Shown here: piece by piece, positions 28,651 through 37,126 of the stretch
How the letters are laid out: each line of letters starts with the position of its first letter
Position numbering within the stretch: position 1 is the first letter of the stretch
Source of the DNA: Chitinophaga sp. Cy-1792
Lineage (GTDB): Bacteria > Bacteroidota > Bacteroidia > Chitinophagales > Chitinophagaceae
DNA: 64,000 nt
NCBI RefSeq assembly: GCF_011752935.1
Contig: NZ_VWWO01000002.1
Coordinates: forward strand, 2,294,001 to 2,358,000
Reading direction: 5' to 3'
The notes under the pieces: generated by a model
Database searches by the model: none
What the model was told of the DNA's origin: nothing
What the model saw: only the letters and a program-made list of their open reading frames with translations
Made by a program: the position numbers and the translations under genes

Positions 28651-30711
28651 ATGAATAATTTTAGCATCACTGGCATCCTCACGATGTCATTACTGGCAGC
28701 CGCTTTAAATGCAGGTGCGCAGGATCAGCCAAAGGAAAAACAGAAAGAAAATCGTGATAGTCTTTGGAGCATATCCCTGGAGAATGTGACGGTCACGTCT
28801 AATGGGTTAAACAGCAAAATAAAAAACCTGTCCAGCACAGTAAACATCGTCAATAGCAAGCAAATTAAAGATCTTGGCATCCAATCAGTAGGCGATGCGA
28901 TCAGGCTTATTCCGGGTGCGAACTATCAGGATGAGGATGGACGCGGGCTAAAGCCTGGCATAGGTTTACGCGGACTGGATCCATCAAGAAACGGATATGT
29001 GCTGGTATTGGTAGATGGAAAAATACCATTAGGACAAAGTTACGGTCAGCTGGGTGCATATTACATGCTTCCTATTGCGTCCATAGAAAGAATTGAGGTA
29101 ATAAAAGGCGCATCCCCTGTATTGTACGGGGCTGGCTCTATTGGTGGCGTCATTAACCTCATTACCAAAAAAGGTTATGGCCAGCCCAATGTAGAAGGAA
29201 GCGTAGAGGTCGGCAGTTTTAAATACCTCAACGCATCTGCTGCTGCTTTTGGCGATAATGGAAAACTCAACTACTATGTAAATTACAACCGCAGACAAGG
29301 TGATGGCTTCCGCACATCCAGGTCAGCTTTTGGAACAAATGATGTTACTTTCCGTGTTGGTACAAAACTGGATAACAAAGATGAATTCACTTTTTCCGGC
29401 AATATTTATACAGAAAATGCAGAAACACCAGGGGGGTTGTCAGAACAGCAGTATAAGGATAATTACAGACAGAGTGTAAATCCTTACGATCAGTTTTATG
29501 CCAATCGTTATTCTGCTTCTGCCGTATATAAAAAGAATATTGATTCGCTCAACACCATTTCCCTTTCAGTTTTTGCCAATTATTTCAAACGAAACTGGTG
29601 GTATGATACTAACAGAGATCAAAAATCTATCCTTGGCGACCTAAGGGATATTTTTACTGGAGGAACCGTGTTAGAATACAACCGCAATAACAACCTGTTT
29701 AACCTGAAAAATTCCCTGATCGCCGGATTTAAATATCTCGGAGATCAAACCAACAGCACAAAGGTGCTTGGCTCTGATCCACTGCAACACGTCGGAAAAA
29801 CGACTTACTCAGTTACAATCCCAACCAATGTTCTGGAAGGATACATTCAGGATGAAATTCATTTTTCCGATAAACTCAGTTTTACACCCGGACTACGTTA
29901 TACTTCCATCAACTATGGGCAGAATGACTATTTAACTGCGCAAAAATCAGCTACCAAAACAGATGTATTAGTATATTCGTTTGGACTGTTATATAAGCCT
30001 GTTGAGCGATTCAGAATTTATTCCACTGTTTCAAAGGGATACAATCCTCCGGTACTGTATGCTGCGTTAGATCCGGGAACCGTAGCCAATGGAAATAGCC
30101 TGGGCGCTGAAACCTCAACGAACTATGAAGTCGGCATACGTACCACACCGGCAACCTGGATGGATATCAGCATGAGCGCATATGTACTTGACTTCGATCA
30201 CAAATTGATAGAAGAGGGTGGTAAGTTTTCCAATGCAGACAAAGCTTTGCACCGCGGGTTGGAATTAGAGATGAATATTTTTCCGGCAAAGGGGTTACGT
30301 CTATATGTAACAGGAGCTTTGCAGAAAGCAACCTTCAATAGTGGACCATACAAAAACAATCTTCTCCCCTATGCACCACAACAGTTAGTTACAGTTGGGG
30401 CACAATATGAGCGCAATATTAAATCCGGGATACTGGGGATCAATGTTTATAATACCTTTACAGGTAAACAGTATAATGACGCCCTTAATACGGAGCAACC
30501 TTCAGAAAATGGAGACAATGGTGCGATTCCTGCCTATAACCTGCTGAACCTATCTGTAAACTACAAATGGAGTCACTGGGGCATCTCCGCAACTGTTAAT
30601 AATATGCTGAATGAAAAATATTTTACACACAGATATGATTTCTGGGGTGGTAAATTTCCCGGTGCACCAACCACTATAAATATTGGTTTGAACTACAGGT
30701 TACATCCGTAA
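28651..30711 (+). CDS. TonB-dependent outer-membrane receptor, FecA-like (iron/siderophore type)
   Basis: 686 residues: signal peptide (1-23), a TonB-box-like LENVTVTS (about 43-50), plug domain (about 55-175; IERIEVIKGASPVLYGAGSIGGVIN is the plug hallmark, core VIKGASPVLYGAGSIGG), then a 22-strand-type barrel ending in a Tyr-rich last strand (GLNYRLHP). It lacks the N-terminal carboxypeptidase-like domain of SusC proteins and is close in size and layout to siderophore or ferric-citrate receptors. Substrate is inferred only. It has its own promoter and terminator and no partner transport genes nearby. Confidence 0.9.
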   Translation: MNNFSITGILTMSLLAAALNAGAQDQPKEKQKENRDSLWSISLENVTVTSNGLNSKIKNLSSTVNIVNSKQIKDLGIQSVGDAIRLIPGANYQDEDGRGLKPGIGLRGLDPSRNGYVLVLVDGKIPLGQSYGQLGAYYMLPIASIERIEVIKGASPVLYGAGSIGGVINLITKKGYGQPNVEGSVEVGSFKYLNASAAAFGDNGKLNYYVNYNRRQGDGFRTSRSAFGTNDVTFRVGTKLDNKDEFTFSGNIYTENAETPGGLSEQQYKDNYRQSVNPYDQFYANRYSASAVYKKNIDSLNTISLSVFANYFKRNWWYDTNRDQKSILGDLRDIFTGGTVLEYNRNNNLFNLKNSLIAGFKYLGDQTNSTKVLGSDPLQHVGKTTYSVTIPTNVLEGYIQDEIHFSDKLSFTPGLRYTSINYGQNDYLTAQKSATKTDVLVYSFGLLYKPVERFRIYSTVSKGYNPPVLYAALDPGTVANGNSLGAETSTNYEVGIRTTPATWMDISMSAYVLDFDHKLIEEGGKFSNADKALHRGLELEMNIFPAKGLRLYVTGALQKATFNSGPYKNNLLPYAPQQLVTVGAQYERNIKSGILGINVYNTFTGKQYNDALNTEQPSENGDNGAIPAYNLLNLSVNYKWSHWGISATVNNMLNEKYFTHRYDFWGGKFPGAPTTINIGLNYRLHP

Positions 30712-30734
30712 ACATAATTCATACCTGGTATGGT

Positions 30735-30769
30735 AAAGATCCCACTGCAGTGAAAGTGGGATCTTTTTT
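30735..30769 (+). terminator. Terminator of the TonB receptor gene
   Basis: Perfect 12-bp stem AAAGATCCCACT / AGTGGGATCTTT with an 8-base loop, ending in a run of six T. Confidence 0.9.
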
Positions 30770-30952
30770 ATTTCTGTAATAATTACCGCAGTGGAAGTAA
30801 ATAAATTTTGTAATGATAATCAATATATCAGCCCTTAAAAAGGCCGGAAATCATCCCCCATAAATGCTATTGAATTCCATCAAAAGAAATTACACCTTAG
30901 TAAACTGAAGTTAACGCCCGATCCCTAACCCCTAATTAATACACGTTATCAC

Positions 30953-31561
30953 ATGGCCAATTCACTTTACTTCTGGATCCCCTTATTAGTATTACTGTTA
31001 GCAATCTGGCGATGCGATGTCAGGTATAATCTGCTACGCGATAACAGTGATCAGACAAGAAAACCTTATAGCTACAGCAGGGTACAAATAGCCTGGTGGA
31101 CTGCTATTATCTTCTCATCAATAATAGCCATCATGCTCTGCAAGAACTGGGTACTTGCAGACATAAACGAACAAACACTTTACCTGCTCGGAATAAGTGC
31201 CACCACCACCCTAACCGCGCGTACCATTGATGTAATGGATGCTACCAACCCCGATATTCCCCGGGCTTCACTTATCCAGAACACACCCGGAAAAACACTG
31301 ATCTATGATATTCTGACTGATAAGGGAGGCATCGGCATCAATCGTTTTCAGGCCGTTCTATTCAACCTAATCCTGGGCGTATGGTATGTGCATGGTGTAT
31401 TAGTCAATCTGGGTACCATCCAGGATGCCAATAAAATACTGCCTGTAATTTCCCCCGGAGCACTGTGGCTAATGGGTATCAGCTCTACTGTATATGCCGG
31501 TTTAAAAGTCACGGAAAATAAGCAGCCGGATCCTGTAAAGGTAGCCGGACAGGGTGCCTGA
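30953..31561 (+). CDS. Multi-pass membrane protein with internal duplication
   Basis: 202 residues with four to five hydrophobic segments (about 5-20, 46-63, 75-90, 128-150, 165-185). The two halves repeat one pattern: S-R-V-Q-I-A-W-W then LYLLGISATT in the first, N-R-F-Q-A-V-L-F then LWLMGISSTV in the second, separated by a polar loop of about 40 residues. I recognise this R-x-Q ... LxGIS layout from uncharacterised bacterial membrane proteins but know no function. It is followed by a barrel-like protein and a CHAP amidase in the same direction, so a channel or holin-like role is conceivable but unproven. Confidence 0.7.
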   Translation: MANSLYFWIPLLVLLLAIWRCDVRYNLLRDNSDQTRKPYSYSRVQIAWWTAIIFSSIIAIMLCKNWVLADINEQTLYLLGISATTTLTARTIDVMDATNPDIPRASLIQNTPGKTLIYDILTDKGGIGINRFQAVLFNLILGVWYVHGVLVNLGTIQDANKILPVISPGALWLMGISSTVYAGLKVTENKQPDPVKVAGQGA

Positions 31562-31870
31562 GATCATTAGATCATTGATAATTGAGTCGAAGGAGCACAG
31601 ACATAGCATCTAACAATGAATTATTGTACCAATGCCGTATAGGCGTTCATGGGAGCGGTATGTTCCTTCCGGAGGGTTAAAAATCACGGTACTTTCCTGG
31701 CTTTCATAATACGATGGGCATCTGCATAAGTATTATACCTATGGATATTAATAGATAGTAAAACTGTCCCTTTACAGGAAATGGGTGTAGATCTTTATAC
31801 ACCGAAATCCTACGTACAAACTGCGCGCTATTTCTACCTGAATCTATATGCGATTTAAATCAAACTCCGT
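31562..31870. other. 309-base intergenic stretch
   Basis: Nothing definite is seen: no open frame of note, no TAnnTTTG box and only weak hairpins (GGTGTA / TACACC near 31784). Confidence 0.5.
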
Positions 31871-33106
31871 ATGAACAAGTACAAACATTTTGCTGTCATT
31901 TTCAGCGTTCTTATTTATTTTTTGGGCTTTTCTGTTAATACTTTCAGTCAGACGACGACATCCACCAACCCTACCTCCTGTGGTCAAAGCGATGGAACAA
32001 TAACGATATACAGACTTGCCATTTCAACGAATTACACGATCTCTTACCGTTTTAACGATTCAATAACCCGCTCAATAATTGCCACCACTGATACCAATGG
32101 CATCATTGTAATCAGGAATCTGCCAGGAGGTGTTTATGATGATTTCCTGGTTAATAAAACTGATGCCCCCTCTACCTTCGAGAACACTGATAAAATTAAA
32201 GTTATTTTAGAAAATCCTAAGATTGCCAAACAGGTAACAAAATTTTTCGGATCTGCCTATGCCAATTTCACAGGGATTCAGGATGATGACCCAAAAGGAT
32301 TTGCGCAATTCTACGCCAGGTTAAGTCAGCCATTGAATAAATCCGATGGTATAAGTTGCGATGCAAAGGGAAAAAAACGATTTATCTTCCTGCGCAATTT
32401 CACGCTCCAGATGACGTATGGCAATACTGACGGTTTTAAAATGTACACCTATGATACGTTAGGGAATAGGTATGTTAACCGCTTGGATTTATTGGCACAC
32501 GCCTATTTTAATGGTACATTCAATCTGAACGCCCTATCCTTTATCGTTCCTATGAACTGGAATACGAATCCCAGCGGTGATATGGCTCATATCTACCTGG
32601 ATTTCATCTTTGGGCTGGCGGTGACCAATGTTACGGATACCCTGAAAGCCAGCACTCCCGCAACAGATAAACTGTATAATATCAAGAGCAATTACTATGG
32701 ATTTAATCTTAAGGCAAGTTTTAGTGATGCTTTCAAATCTAATTTCAATATCGAACTCGCGTATAAAATGTTATTGATCGCCCCTAGTACAAGCATCGTT
32801 AATCCTAATGAAAACCCTCAGAATAGCAATGTTTCCTCGATCCATTACCCGGCAAATAGTACAAAATCATTTCTGAATAAGGGTAAATATCCATACAACC
32901 AGTTCGATGTCTGGATTTCCTATAACACGGGAAGCGGGAGCAACGGTAATCAACAGGCTGCAAAGAGCAACTCCTGCATTTTCATAAAATATACCCTGAT
33001 ATCCAACTGGGCAGGTGCATCGTCCAGGCATTACGCGAATAATTATTTCCAGTTCCAGATTGGATATATTCTGGATATTTCAAAGATTTTTTACCAGGCA
33101 ACTTAA
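31871..33106 (+). CDS. Secreted protein with SprB-repeat-like start and probable outer-membrane barrel
   Basis: 411 residues. Signal peptide (1-26), then about 60 residues like one SprB repeat (NPTSCGQSDGTITI at its start, IRNLPGGVYDDFLV at its end). The remaining 300 residues have many alternating, aromatic-rich strands (YYGFNLKASFSDAF, FQFQIGYILDISKIFY) that suggest a beta-barrel. The C-terminal aromatic strand fits an outer-membrane protein. No family was recognised with certainty. It lies 69 bases before the CHAP gene and may be co-transcribed with it. Confidence 0.7.
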   Translation: MNKYKHFAVIFSVLIYFLGFSVNTFSQTTTSTNPTSCGQSDGTITIYRLAISTNYTISYRFNDSITRSIIATTDTNGIIVIRNLPGGVYDDFLVNKTDAPSTFENTDKIKVILENPKIAKQVTKFFGSAYANFTGIQDDDPKGFAQFYARLSQPLNKSDGISCDAKGKKRFIFLRNFTLQMTYGNTDGFKMYTYDTLGNRYVNRLDLLAHAYFNGTFNLNALSFIVPMNWNTNPSGDMAHIYLDFIFGLAVTNVTDTLKASTPATDKLYNIKSNYYGFNLKASFSDAFKSNFNIELAYKMLLIAPSTSIVNPNENPQNSNVSSIHYPANSTKSFLNKGKYPYNQFDVWISYNTGSGSNGNQQAAKSNSCIFIKYTLISNWAGASSRHYANNYFQFQIGYILDISKIFYQAT

Positions 33107-33175
33107 CTAAAGTCTGCATAGACAAATATTTTTCATCCTGCTTCAAAGTATTGTAGCAATAAAACATCTATACCT

Positions 33176-33628
33176 ATGATAGGCAACAAAGCATTAAGTA
33201 TTGCGCTGACACAACTGAACGTCAGGGAAGCAACCAACCATAACGATGGTCCGGCAGTAGAAGGCTATTTAAAGGCGGTCGGGCTGAATAAAGGTTATTC
33301 ATGGTGCATGGCATTTATCTACTGGTGCACCGCAAATGCAGCAAAAGAACTAATGGTCAGCAACCCGCTGAAACGTACAGGCAGTGTAATGGAACAATGG
33401 AATTGGGCCGTAGCACATCACTTATCTGTAACGGATCCGCAACCTGGGGATATATTTATAATTGATCGTGGCAATGGGAAAGGTCATACCGGCTTTGTAA
33501 CAGCAGTGCGGGGAGAATGGCTTGATACCGTGGAAGGCAACACCAATAGTGCCGGGAGTCATGATGGGGATGGCGTTTATACGCATACAAGGAATAAATC
33601 CGCCATGAAAGGTTATATACGCGTATAA
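33176..33628 (+). CDS. CHAP-domain peptidoglycan amidase/endopeptidase without signal peptide
   Basis: 150 residues, nearly all one NlpC/P60-CHAP-type domain. Catalytic residues can be placed: Cys44 in GYSWCMAF, His104 in GKGHTGFV, and Glu120/Asn122 in VEGNTN. The PGDIFII strand before the His is typical. Such enzymes cut peptide or amide bonds in peptidoglycan; phage lysins and secreted effectors use the same domain. There is no signal peptide, so access to the wall would need a holin, a lysis event or a dedicated secretion route. Upstream genes are a multi-pass membrane protein and a barrel-like protein. Confidence 0.85.
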   Translation: MIGNKALSIALTQLNVREATNHNDGPAVEGYLKAVGLNKGYSWCMAFIYWCTANAAKELMVSNPLKRTGSVMEQWNWAVAHHLSVTDPQPGDIFIIDRGNGKGHTGFVTAVRGEWLDTVEGNTNSAGSHDGDGVYTHTRNKSAMKGYIRV

Positions 33629-33634
33629 TCAGAC

Positions 33635-33668
33635 AAACAGCTGATTCCGGGTCTGAAATCAGCTGTTT
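33635..33668. terminator. Hairpin between convergent genes
   Basis: Perfect 12-bp stem AAACAGCTGATT / AATCAGCTGTTT with a 10-base loop, 6 bases after the CHAP stop codon; T-rich ends serve both strands. Confidence 0.75.
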
Positions 33669-33698
33669 ATCAGGTTAAATATTAACTATTGCAGTTAC

Positions 33699-34766
33699 TT
33701 ACCCTTTTACAGGAGGAACTGCATTCCTGGTTTTATCTTCGAAGTGACGCGCTATTACATTATTGTTTTTCAGCGCTTCTCTCAGCTCTTCTGCTTCTTT
33801 TATCAGGCGTTTACCATCACCACCGTCATAGTCGTTGGCGATGAGTGCTTCGGCCTCTTTTATAGCAGCTTCCGGATTATCGAGGTACAGATAAATCTTT
33901 GCCTTGTTGTAATAGCTGCCATAACGTAATTTCCTGTCGGCTTTATCGTCAGTAGGATATTTCTTAGGGATCCCATCAAAATAAGTGATCAGGGTCTTTA
34001 AAGTATCCTTAGTGCTTTCCGGGAATTCTTCCGGACTAACAGAGGTGATTACATTTCTGAAGGATTTTACCGCAGCCTGCTGGGCATCCTGTTCAGGGTG
34101 TTTTTTGGAATCCATGATCCAGAGGAAGTCCACTTCCTTTTTAACAGGGAATCCATATTCTGAACTTGTCACTCTGCTAATGGCAGCGATATGTGTATTT
34201 ACTTCCTTACGAATCAGCTGACCTTTGATTTCAGCATAGTTGTTTTTGTAGTAATCGCGGGCATCTGAGCGGGAGCCATATTCCTGGCTGGTCCAGGTAC
34301 TTCTGTCGCCACGGGAGCGGAGCACTGAGTTAACAAGCGTTTTGCCTTTGTAGTCCTTTACAGACCATGAAGCTTCCCAGGAATAAGCAACTGTTACGGA
34401 ATAGTAATATGATCTGCTGGTTTCCTTTCCGTCTTTGTCTTTGTTGACTACCACACGTTCGTTTATATCATTACTTTCGATCATGAAATCACCAACAGAT
34501 ATATTCACCATGATGTGTGCAAATCCATCTACTCGTTTTAATCCCTCTACATTAATTGCTTCTTCAACGCCATGATCTCCGAAGTTGTTTTTTACACCTG
34601 GAGAAATTAAACCACTGATGGAATATGTCTGGTATTCCTGTCCTAATGGGTGTTTAGGTAAATCTTTGTAACTAAAATTGTAGACATAACGGTCCAGGTT
34701 AACTTTTTGGGCTTCAGCCTTACTTATAAAGCCAGCCAAAACGCACAAGCACAAAATTTTCTTCAT
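33699..34766 (-). CDS. Secreted hypothetical protein with C-terminal TPR-like helices
   Basis: 355 residues from the ATG at 34766, chosen because a standard signal peptide (MKKILCLC... ending KAEAQ) begins there; the 12 residues added by the start at 34802 overlap the promoter. The first 200 residues look mostly beta (YYYSVTVAYSWEASWSVKDY), the last 120 helical with TPR-like spacing (YNKAKIYLYLDNPEAAIKEAEALI). No family recognised. Periplasmic or surface; function unknown. Confidence 0.8.
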   Translation of the reverse strand: MKKILCLCVLAGFISKAEAQKVNLDRYVYNFSYKDLPKHPLGQEYQTYSISGLISPGVKNNFGDHGVEEAINVEGLKRVDGFAHIMVNISVGDFMIESNDINERVVVNKDKDGKETSRSYYYSVTVAYSWEASWSVKDYKGKTLVNSVLRSRGDRSTWTSQEYGSRSDARDYYKNNYAEIKGQLIRKEVNTHIAAISRVTSSEYGFPVKKEVDFLWIMDSKKHPEQDAQQAAVKSFRNVITSVSPEEFPESTKDTLKTLITYFDGIPKKYPTDDKADRKLRYGSYYNKAKIYLYLDNPEAAIKEAEALIANDYDGGDGKRLIKEAEELREALKNNNVIARHFEDKTRNAVPPVKG

Positions 34767-34787
34767 AGTATAGATGTAGGTTTTCAA

Positions 34788-34795
34788 CAAAACTA
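34788..34795 (-). promoter_or_regulatory. -7 promoter box of the secreted TPR-like gene
   Basis: TAGTTTTG on the minus strand matches TAnnTTTG and puts the transcript start about 15 bases before the ATG at 34766, which also supports that start. Confidence 0.5.
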
Positions 34796-35549
34796 CAAAC
34801 AACTTACATATATAAAAATATGTGTTTTTAATATTTTTTATATATAATATAATTAAACTATCTAGATACTTTTAACATGATACAAGTGCAGGTTCACCCA
34901 AAATTCCGCGCTTGGATTTGGGGGTAATTTAGACGCCGTTATAGGGTACCATTGGGTTTGGCGGATTGTTATGCCAATCTCCAATATTACAGCGTTACTC
35001 TTTTTTAGAGGAAGCTCAGGTTCACTATAAATTAAAATCTCTATTTTAAAGGCCTATCTTGTCAGGTGTTTTTGCCGGCTTGATAAGTATTTATTTCTTG
35101 TCGCGCAACAGCTTCTCCTGTTCTTCCATCTTCTTTTTTCCAATGTTAAGATGATTCAAAGAAACTTTTGAAAGGCAGAAAATGGTGTTCGGAAGTGAGT
35201 GTTATTGTGAGTGCCGTAAATATTGGGAAGAGGTGTAGATAGTAGTAAAATCCGGGACTCGTAGAAAATAAAACAGGTTGTCCCGACTGAGTAGAGACAA
35301 CCTGTTGATGTACTTAGAACCGGAATTAAACCAGCACTAAAACTTAGTTACTAATATACTTTTAGTGTCGAATGAGTGTAAGGTATTCCAAAGAAATGGA
35401 AAGGTGGTTACAGCGCTTCCGCATTTTTTAGCTTGTACTACTGTAGGGTTGTAAGCCGAATGGCGCCTACAACAACAGATCTTCAACCCATTACGATTGA
35501 CAATATCATCGACTATTTATCGTATTCCGCGTTTTAAAACTTCCAGCTA
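34796..35549. other. Probable decayed stretch, about 750 bases without an intact gene
   Basis: No complete gene. On the minus strand two open stretches have protein-like sequence but no start codon: one of about 58 codons ending at the stop near 34877, and one ending at the stop 35091-35093 whose last residues read KKKMEEQEKLLRDKK. A damaged tRNA-Leu 3' end with its terminator lies at 35272-35337. Together this looks like old, eroded coding DNA, but chance open frames are not excluded. Confidence 0.45.
35272..35337 (-). pseudogene. Degenerate copy of the tRNA-Leu 3' end with its terminator
   Basis: The plus-strand stretch 35311-35337 matches the T-arm/acceptor part of the intact tRNA-Leu (36268 onward) at about 20 of 27 positions, including AGAAC, GG-A and AACCAGCAC. 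Directly after it, in tRNA direction, comes a perfect 11-bp hairpin with AACAGGTTGTC / GACAACCTGTT (35272-35306), the counterpart of the AAAAGGTTGT hairpin behind the intact tRNA. The 5' part of the tRNA is missing, and the acceptor stem is ruined, so it cannot be functional. Confidence 0.7.
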
Positions 35550-35861
35550 TTAGTACCTGGGTCTAAATCCACCTGGCCTTGGACCGGATCTGGAGAAACG
35601 ATTATTTTCTGGTCTTTCAGGTTTTGGACGAGCCTCATACACTACTATTGTCTGGCCAGCAACTACAGAATTATTCAATTCCTTAATTGCCAGTACTGCG
35701 TTGGAATCGTCTGGCATTTCAACGAATGCAAAACCTTTAGAACGGCCACTGTATTTATCATAAGCCACATTAATACTATATACAACTCCGAATGGGTCAA
35801 ATAATGACCAAATCTCATCTTCAGTTGTTTTGTCACTTAAATTTCCTACAAAAATATTCAC
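35550..35861 (-). CDS. RRM-type RNA-binding protein
   Basis: 103 residues; one RNA recognition motif fills residues 1-80. RNP2 is IFVGNL (3-8) and RNP1 is KGFAFVEM; both aromatic RNA-stacking residues are present. A short basic tail rich in Arg, Pro and Gly (FSRSGPRPGGFRPRY) follows, as in other bacterial glycine-rich RRM proteins, which act as RNA chaperones or post-transcriptional regulators. The start codon is GTG (35861): no in-frame ATG exists at the N-terminus, and translation from GTG gives the usual NIFVGNL opening. TATATTTG, a perfect -7 box, overlaps the GTG, so either the true promoter is further upstream or the box is coincidental. It lies between the tRNA and its damaged copy. 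Confidence 0.92.
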   Translation of the reverse strand: MNIFVGNLSDKTTEDEIWSLFDPFGVVYSINVAYDKYSGRSKGFAFVEMPDDSNAVLAIKELNNSVVAGQTIVVYEARPKPERPENNRFSRSGPRPGGFRPRY

Positions 35862-36226
35862 AAATATAGTTTTAGTTATATATATTATTTAAAAAACAGC
35901 GACTTAGTTAGCAACTAAAAGTCCAAACTAAATCAGAAAAAGCCAAATGCGACCTTGTTAAAGGTAGAGCAATAAATTGGGTATTACAGGATTAATTTAT
36001 AGGAATATTATAAGAGCTTAAAGAGTTAGCTTCCTGCAACCCAAAAAAACGGGCATTATTTTCAGACGAAAAGTAAAACATAACAGGTTCTTCTTTCTGA
36101 TTAGGGGAATTTAAAAGCAATTAAATGAAAACATTTTAAACTAATAGTAAGTAATGATTTTAATTTGTCATAAAAGTAATAGGAAGAAGTATGAAATAGC
36201 AGAAAAATAAGGTACCTGTATAAAAG
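35862..36226. other. AT-rich intergenic stretch upstream of the RRM gene
   Basis: About 365 bases with no gene seen. It probably holds the RRM leader and promoter; no exact TAnnTTTG box was found except the one touching the GTG start. TTAGTTGCTAACTAAG near 35907 (minus strand) is a short imperfect palindrome. Confidence 0.5.
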
Positions 36227-36228
36227 AA

Positions 36229-36263
36229 AAAAGGTTGTCTCTACTGCATAGATACAACCTTTT
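36229..36263 (-). terminator. Terminator of tRNA-Leu
   Basis: Stem AAAAGGTTGT / ACAACCTTTT (10 bp) a few bases after the tRNA 3' end, followed on the minus strand by a T run. Confidence 0.8.
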
Positions 36264-36267
36264 CTAG

Positions 36268-36351
36268 TGCCCAGAACTGGATTCGAACCAGCACACCCTT
36301 GCAGGCGCTGCGACCTGAACACAGTGCGTCTACCAATTTCGCCATCTGGGC
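36268..36351 (-). tRNA. tRNA-Leu (anticodon CAG)
   Basis: 84 bases. Acceptor arms GCCCAGA (5') and TCTGGGC with discriminator A (3') pair fully. D-arm GCG...CGC with TTGGTAGA, anticodon stem CTGTG/CGCAG with loop TTCAGGT giving anticodon CAG, a long variable arm as expected for Leu, and T-arm CTGG-TTCGAAT-CCAG. CCA is not encoded. It reads CUG codons. Confidence 0.95.
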
Positions 36352-36420
36352 AACTGATTTTGTGTTTCAGGGCTGCAAAGATAAGGATACAATTCAATTC
36401 ACCAAATCTTTTTAAAATAA

Positions 36421-36454
36421 AATTTCAGCTACCCCGTAGGGAGTAGCTGAAATT
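36421..36454 (-). terminator. Terminator of the DinB gene
   Basis: Perfect 12-bp stem AATTTCAGCTAC / GTAGCTGAAATT with a 10-base loop; on the minus strand it is followed by TTTATTTT. Confidence 0.85.
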
Positions 36455-36467
36455 GAGAACGTAAGCA

Positions 36468-36965
36468 TTAGCGTTCATAGAAGGCAGGAGGCTCGATACC
36501 CAGTGCTCTCAGGTATACATAACCCTGGCCACGGTGATGAATTTCGTTGTCAACAAAATACTGCAGGATAAATACTACCGGACCTTCATAGAAACCCCAG
36601 GAGTTGTCTACCGTACGCAGACGCTCTGGTGTCAGTGCAGGCCAGGCTGCATTCAGCTGGTCGGTCAGCTCATCCCAGTAAGCAAGTAATTCTGCCTTTG
36701 TTTTCAAGGCTTCTACTTCCTTGTGCTTCTCTTCAAAGTTGTTCCACTTGCCATAAGCCAAACCATCAATACCGGTAGCAATAGTAGCCATCTCTGCTAC
36801 CAGCAGCGCAAACGTACGCATACCACCAATAGTGAATTCAAAAAGTTCTTTCTCAGGGAAGGCCTCGATCACACGACGGGTTAACTTACGATGCCCCTGC
36901 CAGTGTGCCAGTAAATCTTCAGGGGTAAGAATAGCAGGTGCCGCGTTTAACGTTGTTGCAGACAT
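36468..36965 (-). CDS. DinB-family protein (DfsB-type four-helix bundle)
   Basis: 165 residues, all predicted helical. The His residues in HWQGHRKL near the N-terminus and in DNEIHHRGQGYVYLR near the C-terminus are those that bind a metal in DinB/YfiT-like proteins; the ending LGIEPPAFY is also typical of the family. Many members are thiol-dependent transferases or are damage-inducible without a known reaction. Cytosolic, single gene with a terminator directly behind it. Confidence 0.9.
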   Translation of the reverse strand: MSATTLNAAPAILTPEDLLAHWQGHRKLTRRVIEAFPEKELFEFTIGGMRTFALLVAEMATIATGIDGLAYGKWNNFEEKHKEVEALKTKAELLAYWDELTDQLNAAWPALTPERLRTVDNSWGFYEGPVVFILQYFVDNEIHHRGQGYVYLRALGIEPPAFYER

Positions 36966-37126
36966 AATAATAAGGTTTTTGCTTTTGAATGTTGATTACA
37001 ATACAAACTTCCATACCTGAAGTGACAACAGTATGTCAGTAGACATTTTAAATTTCCGGATTTTTTTAAAATAGTTTTGCGCCCGCAACAAAATCTGCTG
37101 CCAGCTACTGTCTCATCTTCCGAAAA

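Noticed and set aside
30953..33628. Prophage
   Set aside because: Only the CHAP gene is phage-like; no capsid, tail, terminase or integrase genes are near.
36101..36397. 98-codon minus-strand frame
   Set aside because: It runs straight through the tRNA-Leu gene and its terminator.
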